Notes: generated by a model from the letters alone, not told the origin. A stretch of DNA of 64,000 bases from Symbiodinium natans (GCA_905221605.1 CAJNDS010002483.1:5001-69000), one strand, 5' to 3'. Shown: positions 23,197 through 33,356, numbered from the stretch's first letter. A program made the numbers and translations.

Positions 23197-23251
23197 CTCG
23201 GACCACAGCACTCCTCGACGTCCACTTTAGCATCGCACTTGGTGCCTACAC
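23197..23251 (-). other. Candidate cysteine-rich exon with GC donor, minus strand
   Basis: A good acceptor (GCACTGTCCTCAG) precedes a 55-nt frame reading VGTKCDAKVDVEECCGPR, which ends at CCGAG|GCCATT, a GC-type donor of the kind dinoflagellates use. The pattern C-x7-8-ECC-x-PR matches the short Cys repeat of dinoflagellate extracellular proteins. Assignment rests on pattern only. Confidence 0.45.
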
Positions 23252-23720
23252 CTGAGGACAGTGCGAAGCCGCAGGTTGTATTTAGGTCTAGGGTTTAGGG
23301 TTTTAGGGTTTAAGGGTTTGGGGTTTAGGGGTTTAGGGTTTGGGGTTGGGGCACTTAGAGGTTTAGGGTGCTTAGGTTTACCGGCTGCAGCCTGGAGAAC
23401 CAAAGGGCAAAACCCTAAACTTGAACCCTAGTGTTTAGGGCCTATATAGGCTTTAGGGTTTAGGGTTCATGGTTTAGGGTTAAACCCAAGCCCCTGAAGG
23501 AATCCCGAGGATCCCAAAGGGCCCTAAGTAAAGCCTTTTTGGGCGGGGTTTAGGGTTCAGGGTTGAGGGTTTAGGGCGAACATGACTGGGGAACTTTCGG
23601 CACATTTTAATGGGGAGCAGAGGTACGAAAATCCCAACCGCCCCTCAGCCATTAACATGTTAAGGTTTCGGGTTTCGGGCCTTGGAGTTTGCTGCGCAGC
23701 TTGGACTGTGGGGGGATGCA

Positions 23721-23831
23721 TGGAGGTTCACGGATGGTTAGTAGTAGGTTCGAATTATGGTAGCTATACTTATAAGTTGTACCCTATTTAGAGTACTTGT
23801 AACCCTACTTGTAACTAGGCCTGAACCTCCA
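23721..23831. mobile_element. MITE-D copy 2 (111 bp)
   Basis: Left end TGGAGGTTCACGGATGGTTA, right end AACTAGGCCTGAACCTCCA; inverted repeats around an AT-rich core containing TACTTATAAGTTGTACCC. Confidence 0.72.
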
Positions 23832-24609
23832 AATAGAGGAATGCGGAACACTTCCAGGCTTACCAGTGAAAAATAGTGCCTCCTTTTGGATGAGTTAGGG
23901 TGTAGGGGTTTAGTAGAGCTATTCCCAACACGAAACGAGAGGGGTAGTTATTTGGGGGGCATCCAACTTCTCTCACGTTCTTAGGGTGTCAGGGCCTTAG
24001 CTTTAGGCTGTGGGATTTAGGATATAGGCATCCGGCTTCAGGCATTCGGGAGATTTGATGCTCAGGGCTTCTCAAACTACGCCCGAAACCCTTATATAAT
24101 GATGAGCCCAAACCACACCCTGATTCTCAAAGCAAACCCTCAACCCCAAACCCTCGCCCATTGATGCCGATTCGGGGGAACTGCCCAAAAAGTGTGTTTG
24201 GGGTTTATGGCTCCTCCCAAATGCGCACACTAAGCTCCTGGCAGTAGAGATCCGCCTTGTCCTTCTTATCCTTTAGACTCCGGCGGTAGGCTTTAAGGTT
24301 GCGGCTTTGGGGTCCAGGGTTTAGGGTTTCGGGGGATTACGGTGCAGTACATGTCTGCAAGAAGAACTCATAAGGTTCCCTACTACATCCGAGGGGATAT
24401 GTGATCCTCAACCATAGATCCTAGATCCTGAAACCTACAGCCCACATCCGAAGCCCTAAATCCTAAAGCCTACATCTTAAGCCCTACACCCCAAACCCGA
24501 AACCCTAACCCCCCCAAAGCCCAAACCCAAAACCCCAAAGCTGTGACCCAAGGGATGACTAGCAACACTCGAGTTTGGGTGGCCCTGAAACCCCCAGAAA
24601 TCCTTCACT
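23832..24609. other. Degenerate heptamer sequence, nothing recognised
   Basis: Scattered diverged heptamers in both orientations and unrecognised islands. No gene supported. Confidence 0.5.
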
Positions 24610-24790
24610 CTAGGGTTCAGGGTTCAGGGTTTCGGGTTTCGGGTTTCGGGTTTAGGGTTCAGGGTTTAGGGTTTAGGGTTTAGGGTTTAGGGTTTCGGGT
24701 TTCGGGTTTAGGGTTTAGGGTTTAGGGTTTAGGGTTTGGGGTTTAGGGTTTGGGGTTTAGGGTTTAGGGTTTGGGGTTTGGGGTTTAGGG
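24610..24790. repeat. Mixed TTTAGGG / TTTCGGG / TTTGGGG array
   Basis: About 25 heptamers of three alternating variants. Confidence 0.9.
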
Positions 24791-24896
24791 ACTCGAAGCT
24801 CGGAAGCTCGGAAGCCCTGAAACCCTTCACTTTCACGCTTCACAGCCACCCAAAGGCAGACGCCCAACCCTACAGAGACTAGACCCAAAAGTAACC

Positions 24897-25022
24897 TAGG
24901 GTTTGGGGTTTGGGGTTTGGGGTTTAGGGTTTAGGGTTTAGGGTTTGGGGTTTGGGGTTTGGGGTTTGGGGTTTGGGGTTTGGGGTTTGGGGTTTGGGGT
25001 TTGGGGTTTGGGGTTTGGGGTT
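24897..25022. repeat. TTTGGGG variant array
   Basis: About eighteen heptamers, of which a run of about eleven is pure TTTGGGG. Confidence 0.92.
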
Positions 25023-25024
25023 TA

Positions 25025-25056
25025 GTGCGCCCGTCAGATGCTGGCGGAATGGCTTC
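25025..25056 (-). repeat. 32-bp segment duplicated in inverse orientation at 26545-26576
   Basis: The sequence starting GTGCGCCCGTCAGATGCTGG and ending AATGGCTTC is the exact reverse complement of 26545-26576. Here it is cut on the left by a TTTGGGG array and continues on the right directly into TTTAGGG, as the other copy does. It encodes the end of the Cys-rich exon described at 26546-26652. Confidence 0.85.
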
Positions 25057-25114
25057 GGGTTTAGGGTTTAGGGTTTAGGGTGTAGGGTTTAAGGATTAGG
25101 GTTTAGGATTAGGG

Positions 25115-25212
25115 CTAGACCCAAGAGTAACCCAGGAATACAACAAAAGGGTGCCCTTTTTGGCTTTAAAGTGGTTTATAAGGGAACCTGCACTGTACCC
25201 CCCAAAAAAGCG
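25115..25212. mobile_element. MITE-C copy 5 (right end lost)
   Basis: Left end CTAGACCCAAGAGTAACCC and the interior TGCCCTTTTTGGCTTTAAAG and TTTATAAGGGAACCTGCA are typical; the right inverted terminus is absent. Confidence 0.65.
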
Positions 25213-25335
25213 CTTGACTGCTGGGATTCAGAGAATTACCTCATTCGGGTTTAGGGTTTAGGGTTTAGGTATCCCCGTCGGTAGAAGCCTCTACGGGATG
25301 ATATAGGATACTGAACCTAACTTACCAAATTCTCT

Positions 25336-25709
25336 ACCCTAAACCCTATAAACCCTATAAACCCTATAAACCCTATAAACCCTATAAACCCTATAAACCC
25401 TATAAACCCTATAAACCCTATAAACCCTATAAACCCTATAAACCCTATAAACCCTATAAACCTATAAACCCTATAAACCCTATAAACCCTATAAACCCTA
25501 TAAACCCTATAAACCCTATAAACCCTATAAACCCTATAAACCCTATAAACCCTATAAACCCTATAAACCCTATAAACACTATAAACCCTATAAACCCTAT
25601 AAACCCTATAAACCCTATAAACCCTATAAACCCTATAAACCCTATAAACCCTATAAACCCTATAAACCCTATAAACCCTATAAACCCTGTAACCCTATAA
25701 ACCCTAGGT
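25336..25709. repeat. CCCTATAAA 9-bp array (~41 copies)
   Basis: The longest homogeneous variant array in the window: about 41 tandem copies of CCCTATAAA with only three or four imperfections. It is a two-base insertion derivative of CCCTAAA. Confidence 0.96.
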
Positions 25710-25961
25710 GCATTTATTAGGCACCCGGCCGCGTGCGTCGCGTTGGGGCAGACCAGGGACGTGCAGGGCCTGGCAGTCTAGGGTTTAGGGTTTAGGGTCT
25801 AGGGTTTAGGGTTGCGGCTTTTGAGGGGTCTGTTGAAGGATTTTTCAGGTGAGAGTTTAAAGGGGTTTGGGCCTTCTGAAGAGCTTTAAAGGGGGCAGAG
25901 GGTTTAAGGGGTTCAGGGTTTGGGTCTTAGGGCCTTGGAGTCTGGAATTCTTAAGCTTTCA

Positions 25962-26071
25962 CTAGACCCAGGAGGAACCGAGGAATAAGAAGGGTGCCCT
26001 ATTTGGGAAAAAGGGGATTATAGGGAGCCGAAACACAAAAAAACCGAACAAGGGCCTACGCTGGGTCCTAG
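25962..26071. mobile_element. MITE-C copy 6 (complete, 110 bp)
   Basis: Left end CTAGACCCAGGAGGAACCG, right end GGCCTACGCTGGGTCCTAG, interior GGGTGCCCTATTTGGGAAAA and CAAGGGCC. A good representative of the family. Confidence 0.78.
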
Positions 26072-26442
26072 TTCAAGGGCTCAGGGTTTTCGGGTTCAGG
26101 GTCTTTGAAGGGTTCAGGGTTTAGGGTTTAAGGGTTCGGTCTGCCAGGCGGCTGTCGTATCCCCTAAACCCTATAACTTATATTGCTTGCTGGTCTCTTT
26201 AAGCAGGGTGTCTGTTTTGTAGGGGGGGTTCTTATTGGGGTATTTAGGGGCCATATGAAGGCATAAGGGGAACAGACAAAGAGGCCACCGGCCTTTATAC
26301 TCCCTGAACCTGGTGCATTGGAGATTGAGGGTTTAAGGCTTAGGATTTACTACGAGTTTGGTATTATGACTCAGTCTGGAGCAGGTTTGTGCTTCTAAGA
26401 AGGTTCAGGGTTTATCGGGTTTAGGGTTCCCCTTGTGGGAAA

Positions 26443-26545
26443 CCCCTAAACCCTAAACCCGAAACCCGAAACCCTAAACCCTAAACCCTAAACCCTAAAC
26501 CCTAAACCCTAAACCCTAAACCCTAAACCCTAAACCCTAAACCCG
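26443..26545. repeat. CCCTAAA telomere-type array
   Basis: About fourteen heptamers, including two CCCGAAA, running directly into the Cys-rich island at 26546. Confidence 0.93.
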
Positions 26546-26652
26546 AAGCCATTCCGCCAGCATCTGACGGGCGCACTCGCGCGGGTCGCAGCACTCTTCG
26601 TGAGGGCATTCGCCGGTCTCCTGGGTGACGCAATGTTTGGGGCGACATGGGT
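26546..26652 (-). other. Candidate cysteine-rich exon, minus strand
   Basis: Between a TTTAGGG tract (upstream on the minus strand, acceptor ACCCGAG) and a CCCTAAA array, the minus strand reads DPCRPKHCVTQETGE, then CPHEECCDPREC and ARQMLAEWL. The C-x-EECCDPREC signature is the strongest coding signal among the islands and agrees with the ECC pattern at 23197. The exon end CTTCGG|GTTTAG would use a donor supplied by the heptamer itself. An inverted partial copy lies at 25025-25056. Confidence 0.45.
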
Positions 26653-27212
26653 CTCGGGTTTAGGGTTTAGGGGTTTGGGGTTTAGGGTTGGGCTTCAGAC
26701 GACGAAGCAAAATCTACATGTGAAGAGCTGGCACTCCAGCAGAAATGAAAGTTCTGAAAGGAAAAGTTCTGAAAGCTCATGTAGCATCACAAGTAGTCGG
26801 GAGTGGGCGTTGCTATACAAGCCAACAATGGCAACCGGACTCTCTCATCCAGGTGCCAACGGCTTACGGCCAGCATGCCAGGATTTGAGGAAGCCCTAAA
26901 CCCTAAACCCCAAACCCCCAGCCCTAAACCCTAAACCCTAAACCCTAAACCCCAAACCCCCAACCCAAAAAAGGGAACCCAAGCCCTAAGCCCTATAAAC
27001 CCCCAACCCAAAACAAGAACAAGCCCTAAATGCCCTACACCTGGGTTCGCCTGTCACATAACAAGAAAACATGCCCATTTTTGCTCAAACAGGCGTAAAC
27101 AACCCTAACCCCTAAACCACAAACCCTGAACCCCGAACCCTATCCAGAACAAGGGGATGATGGTACTACTGGGCATCTGTGATCCCTAAGGCCCATAGAC
27201 CTTGTAAAGGCT

Positions 27213-27345
27213 ACCCTAAACCCTAAACCCTAAACCCTTAATCCTAAACCCTAAACCCTAAGCCCCTAAACCCTAAACCCTAAAACCCTAAACCCTAAAC
27301 CCTAAACCCTAAACCCTAAACCCTAAACCCTAAGCCCTAAGCCCT
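27213..27345. repeat. CCCTAAA array
   Basis: About eighteen heptamers with an 8-bp variant and a CCCTAAG tail. A TTTAGGG/CTTAGGG array follows at 27440-27535. Confidence 0.93.
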
Positions 27346-27607
27346 ACACAACATTCGGCGACAGCCAGCCAGGGCTCACAAAGGCGCGTGGCGTGATTGG
27401 CCTTCGCAGGAAGCAAGGAAAACTGTGCTAGGCCTACTAAGGTTTAGGGTTTAGGGTTTAGGGTTTAGGGCTTAGGGCTTGGGGCTTAGGGCTTAGGGCT
27501 TAAGGCTTAGGGCTTAAGGCTTCGGGCTTAGGGCTTCGAATTGGAATCCTGGCAAGTTTGAAGATGGGCCTTTTGGGATTTGGGAATTTGGGGCTTAACT
27601 CTTTTCG

Positions 27608-27732
27608 GGTAGTTGCATGGTCCCTTAGCACAGGCCGTTAAAAGGGAGCCTCTTGTATACCCCTTATATACCCTATAAATAACCAGGGGCCGTACATCAG
27701 AACCCTTTAGAAGGTAAGGGACCATACCAAGG
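27608..27732. mobile_element. MITE-B copy 2 (~125 bp)
   Basis: Left end GTTGCATGGTCCCTTAGCAC, right end AGGTAAGGGACCATACCAA; inverted repeats. Interior TATACCCCTTATATACCC and GTACATCAGAACCCTTTAG match the copy at 16444. Confidence 0.72.
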
Positions 27733-27834
27733 GCCCATAGAACACCGCCTTAGAAACTCAGGTTTAGGGTTTAGGGTTTAGGGTTTAGAGTTTAGGGTAT
27801 AGGGTTCCGTGGCCTCGCTGCCTGACTGACCTGC

Positions 27835-28048
27835 TGTAGGGCACAAGTGTATCCTAGGAATAAAAAGGGTTTAGGGGTTTAGGGTTTAGGGTTTAGGGGG
27901 TAGGGGGTTTAGGGTTTAGGGTTTAGGGTTTAGGGTTTAGGGTTTAGGGTTTAGGGTTTAGGGTTTAGGGTTTAGGCCCCCCCTGTGGCGTAAAAGGGGG
28001 AACCTGAACCCCAACAAAAAGGGAATGAAGGCCTACTCTGGGTCCTAG
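27835..28048. mobile_element. MITE-C copy 7 split by a TTTAGGG array
   Basis: The left half, TAGGGCACAAGTGTATCC then TAGGAATAAAAAGGG (27835-27868), and the right half, TAAAAGGGGGAACCTGAACC to GGCCTACTCTGGGTCCTAG (27985-28048), belong to one element. About 110 bp of TTTAGGG repeats (27868-27976) lies between them. Confidence 0.68.
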
Positions 28049-28204
28049 TACTGTAGGGCACGATACCTTAGCCTTGAGGTCTTAAGGGGCTGGGGGTTAT
28101 GGTGCCCGATGAGGCTGAAGACCAATTACCTGGGGGGGGGGGGGGGGGGGCATTTCTAGATCCTAGAGAAGGCAAAGAATAGAAAGGGCACCGTCTTCAG
28201 AAGG

Positions 28205-28310
28205 CAAGAACCCTAAACCCTAAACCCTAAACCCTAAACCCTAGACCCTAGACCCTAGACCCTAGACCCTAGACCCTAGACCCCAGACCCTAAACCCAGG
28301 CCCCTCTGGG
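28205..28310. repeat. CCCTAAA then CCCTAGA variant array
   Basis: Five CCCTAAA followed by about eight CCCTAGA, ending next to an isolated MITE-C terminus (CCTCTGGGTCCTAG) at 28305-28318. Confidence 0.9.
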
Positions 28311-28488
28311 TCCTAGTTTGTGAGGGCTTCGTAAGGGCTCTCGACTTGAGCCTTTGTGGGGTTGGAGGCGTGTTAGTCTAGGGATGCTAGTAGAGACTCT
28401 TTTGAGGGTTTAGGGCTTCAGCCGCAAAAAAAAAAAAACTCTGTCTGGAAACGCGAAGTGTCACAGCGAAGCAGCACCGTAGGTGGCT

Positions 28489-28900
28489 ACCTAAACCCTA
28501 AAACCCTAAAACCCTAAAACCCTAAAACCCTAAAACCCTAAAACCCTAAAACCCTAAAACCCTAAAACCCTAAAACCCTAAAACCCTAAAACCCTGAAAC
28601 GCTAAAACCCTAAAACCCTAAAACCCTAAAACCCTAAAACCCTAAAACCCTAAAACCCTATTTTTTTTAACCCTGAAACCCTAAACCCTAATTGTTTTAA
28701 CCCAAAAACCCAAAAACCCAAACCCTAAAACCCTAAATTCCTAAAACCCTAAAGCCAAAAACCCTAAAAACCCGAAAACCCGAAAATTCGAAAACCCGAA
28801 AACCCTAAAACCCTAAAACCCTAAAACCCTGAAACCCTAAAACCCTAAAACCCTAAAGCCCAAAAACCTAAAACCCTAAACCCCAAACGCCAAACCCCAA
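28489..28900. repeat. CCCTAAAA 8-bp array and derivatives
   Basis: About 21 pure copies of CCCTAAAA (28489-28660), then degenerate CCCGAAAA and CCCAAAAA forms and C-rich low-complexity sequence to 28980. Confidence 0.94.
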
Positions 28901-28980
28901 ACCCTAAACCCGAACCCCGAACCCTACCCCCCCACTCCCCACCCCCCCCACTCCCACCCCCCCTCCCCCCCAACCCCCCC

Positions 28981-29463
28981 TGCGCTCCTTGAAGGTAAAG
29001 CCCTCAGGGCAAGATGGGTGCACCGAGCTGCAGACGGGCTTCGCACCTCAGGGGATGGGTTTAGGGTTTAGGGCTGTTTAGGGTTCAGGGTTTAGGGTTT
29101 AGGGTTTAGGGTTGCTGGAGTTTTGGGTTTAGGGGCGTTTAGGGTTTAGGGAAATGCTTTCGAGGGTTGAGAGTAAGGCTCAGCGAAATTTGGGGCTTCA
29201 GGGTTTAGGGAACTTGGCTGCCCCCAAACCTGAAACCGAAACCCGACTTCCCCAAGCCCTTCAACGTTGCAAAACCCTAAGCCCTAAGCCCCCAGGCTCT
29301 TAAACCCTTCACCCCTTGCGCCTTAAACCCTCAACCCCTTAAACCCTCAAGCCCTGGAATCCCTTTAACCCTTACACCCGACTGAATCCAGGGAATCCAG
29401 GGTGAAGCTAGGGGGAAGGTGCTTGGTGTACTGGACAGTTCTCCTGCAAAAGCTGAGATTTAG
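28981..29463. other. Heptamer islands, nothing recognised
   Basis: A short TTTAGGG array at 29058-29115 and degenerate heptamers. No gene or element supported. Confidence 0.5.
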
Positions 29464-29616
29464 TTATAGGGTTCTTTAGGGAGGGGGTTCAAGGGGGTGG
29501 GGGGGGTACATAACCTAAGATTCCCTAATAATCCCCACTACTCCCTAAGGCTCCCTAAGCTTGCCTAAGGTTACCTACCCCCCATGAACGCCCCTTCCTT
29601 AAGAACCCTATATATA
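29464..29616. mobile_element. MITE-A copy 2 (complete, ~153 bp)
   Basis: Left TTATAGGGTTCTTTAGGGAG and right CCTTAAGAACCCTATA form inverted termini that extend inward (GGGGTTCAAGGGGG against CCCCCCATGAACG). The centre has TCCCTAAGGCTCCCTAAGC. Confidence 0.78.
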
Positions 29617-30092
29617 ATTTAGGGCGTAGCAGCAACAAACACCAAGCGTTCACTTTCAGATGTCCAAGTTGCAGCAACCGTCTTCTTCGGTGCCTGAGTT
29701 CGAGTTCGAGTTTATGGACCCACGCCGTAACACCACACCCTGCACACAGCTAGCTCAACCAACAGCTAGACTCGGCAACAAGAACACCGAAACGCAAACA
29801 ACAAACAAAACACTGCAAACCATAACCCTGAAGCCTTGCGCCCCGAAACCCTGAAGCCCCAAAGCCATAAACCATGTCATAAGCATCCGAAGCCCAAAAG
29901 CCTTGAGCCCCGAAACCCTACTCCTAATCCTTAAGCCCTATACGAACCCAGATTTAAACCCTAAGCCCTAAGCACAAAAGCACTGGGACAGCTTTTGCCT
30001 CACAACTTAAAATACTTCCTTTCAAAGGAGCCTTGCCACCCCTCAAAATCGATTCGGGACGCACTCAAGACCTCGAAAAAGGCTACAAGTGG
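29617..30092. other. Unique AC-rich stretch, nothing recognised
   Basis: A 64-codon plus-strand frame (29660-29854) has no recognisable features and ends in heptamer-like sequence. No support for a gene. Confidence 0.45.
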
Positions 30093-30184
30093 TGATGTTC
30101 CCCCTAATGCTAGCAGTCCCTAACAGGGATTAACCCCCTATTAAAATGTCTATTAAGGACGGTCAGCACAAGGGGGAACATCCC
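30093..30184. mobile_element. MITE-E (92 bp, near-perfect palindromic ends)
   Basis: The ends GATGTTCCCCCT and AGGGGGAACATC are exact inverted repeats. The interior has CAGTCCCTAACAGGGATTAA. Confidence 0.75.
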
Positions 30185-30290
30185 AAGCCACAAGCAAGGA
30201 AACGACCCAAAAAAAAAAACAACGCACAATATGCGCAGATAAATCCACAAAGGCCCACTTACACCCTAGGCTCCGCGCCTTAAACCCCGC

Positions 30291-30443
30291 TTGGAGGTTC
30301 ATGGGACTTAATAACCACTTCTAACTGGGCTTAGCACCCTACTTATAATAGGGATAACCCCTATAGGCCATTTAGGGGTATTATAAGTAGGGTTATATAT
30401 AAGTACAAATATAATTGGTTAGTAAGTACTATGAACCTTCAAG
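30291..30443. mobile_element. MITE-D copy 3 (153 bp)
   Basis: Left TTGGAGGTTCATGGGACTTA, right GTAAGTACTATGAACCTTCA. Much of the interior is also self-complementary (CCTACTTATAATAGGG against TTATAAGTAGGG), so one strand folds into a long hairpin. Confidence 0.78.
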
Positions 30444-30540
30444 CCAACCCTAAACCATAGGTTTCAACGCTACTGGCCTCAACACCCTCTCCTCAAGCTA
30501 AAGTACGTCGCTAACCTTAGAAGGCCAGAAATCCCTGAGC

Positions 30541-30818
30541 CTAATGTTGACTTCACATTAGGAATTCCCGCCGCAATTATAAAATCCAGCTGCCAGAACA
30601 CAATAATGTAGCCCGCCACAATTATAATATCCGACCCGGGAATTTTTTCTGAAAGTGATCCCCCAGAGGCTCGCAGTAGAGGCTCACTTAGCCCACTGTG
30701 GTGGCCCCGGGACAGCTAGACCTACCAGGATTTAGGCGAATATAATTGAGGAGGCCCTGGCCGGAGAGATTGATCAATCAAGGGGGGGGGGGTTTATTAA
30801 TGCGAAGTCAACATTAAA
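30541..30818. mobile_element. MITE-G (278 bp)
   Basis: The left end TAATGTTGACTTCACATTA and right end TAATGCGAAGTCAACATTA match as a 19-bp inverted repeat with one mismatch. An internal pair (CCGCAATTATAAAATCC, CCACAATTATAATATCC) is a direct repeat. Only one copy is seen in the window. Confidence 0.68.
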
Positions 30819-30990
30819 GGGTTCTTGGGCAGGGTCTAAGGTTTAGGGTTTAGGGTTTAGGGTTTAGGGTTTAGGGTTTAGGGTTCAGCATCTCAAGTCC
30901 AAGCATTCACTAGTCAAGAAATTATTACTCCAGAAAAATACCCACCCGCCCGAAGAATCCCACAACATTAAGAAAATATTTCACTTATGG

Positions 30991-31401
30991 AACGACCTTG
31001 CCAGGTAAAAAAAATGACCTTGCCCAATAAAAAAATGACCTTGTCCAGTAAGAAAATGACCTTGCCCAGTAAAAAGATGACCTTGCCCAGTAAAAAAATG
31101 ACCTTGCCCAGTAAAAAGTGACCTTGGCCAATAAAAAAATGACCTTGCCCAGTAAAAAAATGACCTTGCCCAGTAAGAAAATAACCTTGCCCAGTAAAAA
31201 AATGACCTTGCCCAATAAAAAAATGACCTTGCCCAGTAATGACCTTGCCCAGAAAAAAATGACCTTGCCCAGTAAAAAAATAACCTTGCCCAGTAAAAAA
31301 ATGACCTTGCCCAGTAAAAAGATGACCTTGCCCAGTAAAAAGATGACCTTGCCCAGTAACATTTTTACTGGGCAAGGTCATTTTTTTACTGGGCAAGGTC
31401 G
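30991..31401. repeat. 21-bp repeat array, left block, ending in a fold-back
   Basis: About eighteen copies of GACCTTGCCCAGTAAAAAAAT in one orientation (30991-31356), then two copies in the opposite orientation (31361-31401), so the junction can form a hairpin. Open frames on both strands reading repeated GKVIFLL or TGQGHFF are artefacts of the 21-bp (seven-codon) period. Confidence 0.93.
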
Positions 31402-31411
31402 TTTTTTTGTT

Positions 31412-33330
31412 TTAATCGGCTTCGCGGGTGAGCCGGAACGCCGAGTGTATGGTCTCCATGGTCAGGTTGTCGTTGGCCGGCAAACGCAACCTGCGGACAC
31501 GAACATGAGGTGTACGCTACGAACGAAAACAAAGACACCCAAGCCATGCAAGCAAGACAAGTTTAGATTCGAGTACATGGATACGAGCAGGCCGATGGGG
31601 CCGGCGATGAGCACGCGGCATCCGTCGGCCAACGCGGCCCGAGCGGCTGCAATGATGACTTCCGTTTTGCCCGTCCCAGGGCCGCCAGTCACCTGCAGAG
31701 TGCGCCAGGGTTTGTCGACAGCGGCGTCGCTTACACGAGTGCCTTCACTGATGTAGTCGAGAACCTGCTGCTTATGAAAGAACACCAGGTCGGTTTTCTT
31801 AAGGGTTCCCAAACTATGGGGCAATACTTACTACCCAACCTTGTACAAAAATGCATTTTTTCCTTAGGTTGGGTACTCAAAGGGGTCCAAATAGCCGAAA
31901 AACCACCTAAACGGACCTCGGCGGACCCTCATACTGCTGCTGCTCCATGGGACCACCGGCGGCTGGGAAAGCTGCTGATTGGTTTTGCATTCCACAGTCC
32001 GGCATCTTCTTCGCCGGCGTAGATCTTCTTGAGTAGAAGTGTGTGGGCGTGCCAGCAGTTTGCCCACGTCTGGCTCGAAGAGATCTGAGCTGGCGTGTAG
32101 TACTTGAAATTCATCCAGACATAAAATCGTTTTGAGAAAGCGGCAACCTTCGGGTGCTTGGAAGGAATTGCGGCGGCGCAGCTCCTGGGCATAGCCCCTT
32201 GGATACACACTGTCATCAGGAATATCTGGGGTCAACCGAATTTCCAACATGTTCTTCAGGCAACAGGCTGCCCACGTGCCCACGAAGATATCCAGAAGCT
32301 CGAAAGGCAAGCTAACGGCAACGCCACAGGCCTTGCCCTGTCGAGCAGCCCACAGTGTCAGGGGATGCTCCAAGATAATGTTGGTAGGCTTCATACTGTC
32401 GTCTAGACTCGTTTTGAGCTGCACTCCCTGGCACAGGCGCGAACACCGAGGTGCCCGAAAAGGAATGTTGCACCATGGGTAGACCTGCGAACTCCATGGT
32501 GATCTCTTGCTCCATTGGGGACTGCTTGGACAGCAGTCTGTATGTCTGACGCCATTCCGCTTTGCCCTCCTGCTGTGCCTGCGTCGCCTGGAATTGAAGT
32601 GCGTCCGAAGCCTTGGTCAGGTAGCCCGCAACGTACTTGAGCAGAACGTGCGAGCTATCGCCGCATTGTACGTCAGCGCGACAGTGGAACACTTGTTCGA
32701 GCAGCTTCAGGAAGGCCGTGCTCTTATCGGTGTTGCTGCGCCCAGTTAGGTCCTCCGCATCCCAGCCCTGCATCAAGTCTGCCCAAAGAACAGCGTGCAG
32801 ATGCAGAGTGCCGCGTGCTTGGAATTCGAACCTGAAACTCCATTGGCGAACTTTTGCTATGCCAATGTCCCGGAGACTGCAAGCTTCTTTCAGAAGATGC
32901 ACTTCCAGTAGCCGTCCCATTGTGTGATGCAAATGATGCAAATGAAGTGTCAGCATCTGCTGCTGGTGGCTGAGCAAGTCCTCAAAGAACACGCCGTCCG
33001 GCAGCACGTACTTCCACTCAGCGGGAGCGATGGTGAAGAAGACATTCGGTAGAGCCTCGCCAATGTCGCCTGATCTCTCGAACTCTTGCCGGCAAATGTC
33101 CTCCATTTTTAGCAGCTGCTGCTTCCAGTACCCCTCGAACATGTCCATGTCTGAAGCGATCTGCTCGGGAGCGGCTTGCCTCTGGTTCGCCACATTGAGC
33201 ACAGATGTGATCGTCTTCGCCATGCACACGTCGTACATGAGACAGTGTAACGGAAAGTCTCTGGCGTAGTCTATGCATCGGCTGGTGAGCTTCCTGAAGA
33301 ACGAGGCTCGGATGCTAGGCTTCTGTGTGG
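31412..33330 (-). pseudogene. Helitron-type Rep/helicase fragment
   Basis: Minus strand. The first segment (33330-32312) has a Helitron-like N-terminal domain: VFFTIAPAEWKY, then the HUH motif FEFQARGTLHLHAVLW (His 203 and 205 of that frame) and the Tyr pair KYVAGYLTK. The second (32424-31864), in another frame, continues the family (FELLDIFVGTWAACCLKNM, LCLDEF). The third (31824-31571) holds Walker A TGGPGTGKTE and VLIAGPIGLLVSM, then an intron and a final exon (31490-31412, LRLPANDNLTMETIHSAFRL) ending in TAA. Helitrons move by rolling-circle replication; the Rep nicks through the Tyr pair and a PIF1/SF1 helicase unwinds. The change of frame near 32.35 kb, and the loss of helicase motifs after Ia where the 21-bp array begins, show that the copy is broken. 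Confidence 0.75.
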
Positions 33331-33356
33331 AAGATGTCCAGCCTAGCGATGCCAAT

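Noticed and set aside
30968-31756. Repetitive proteins of 125-212 residues (GKVIFLL, TGQGHFF, MTLPSKK)
   Set aside because: Products of a 21-bp repeat that is a multiple of three, open on both strands.
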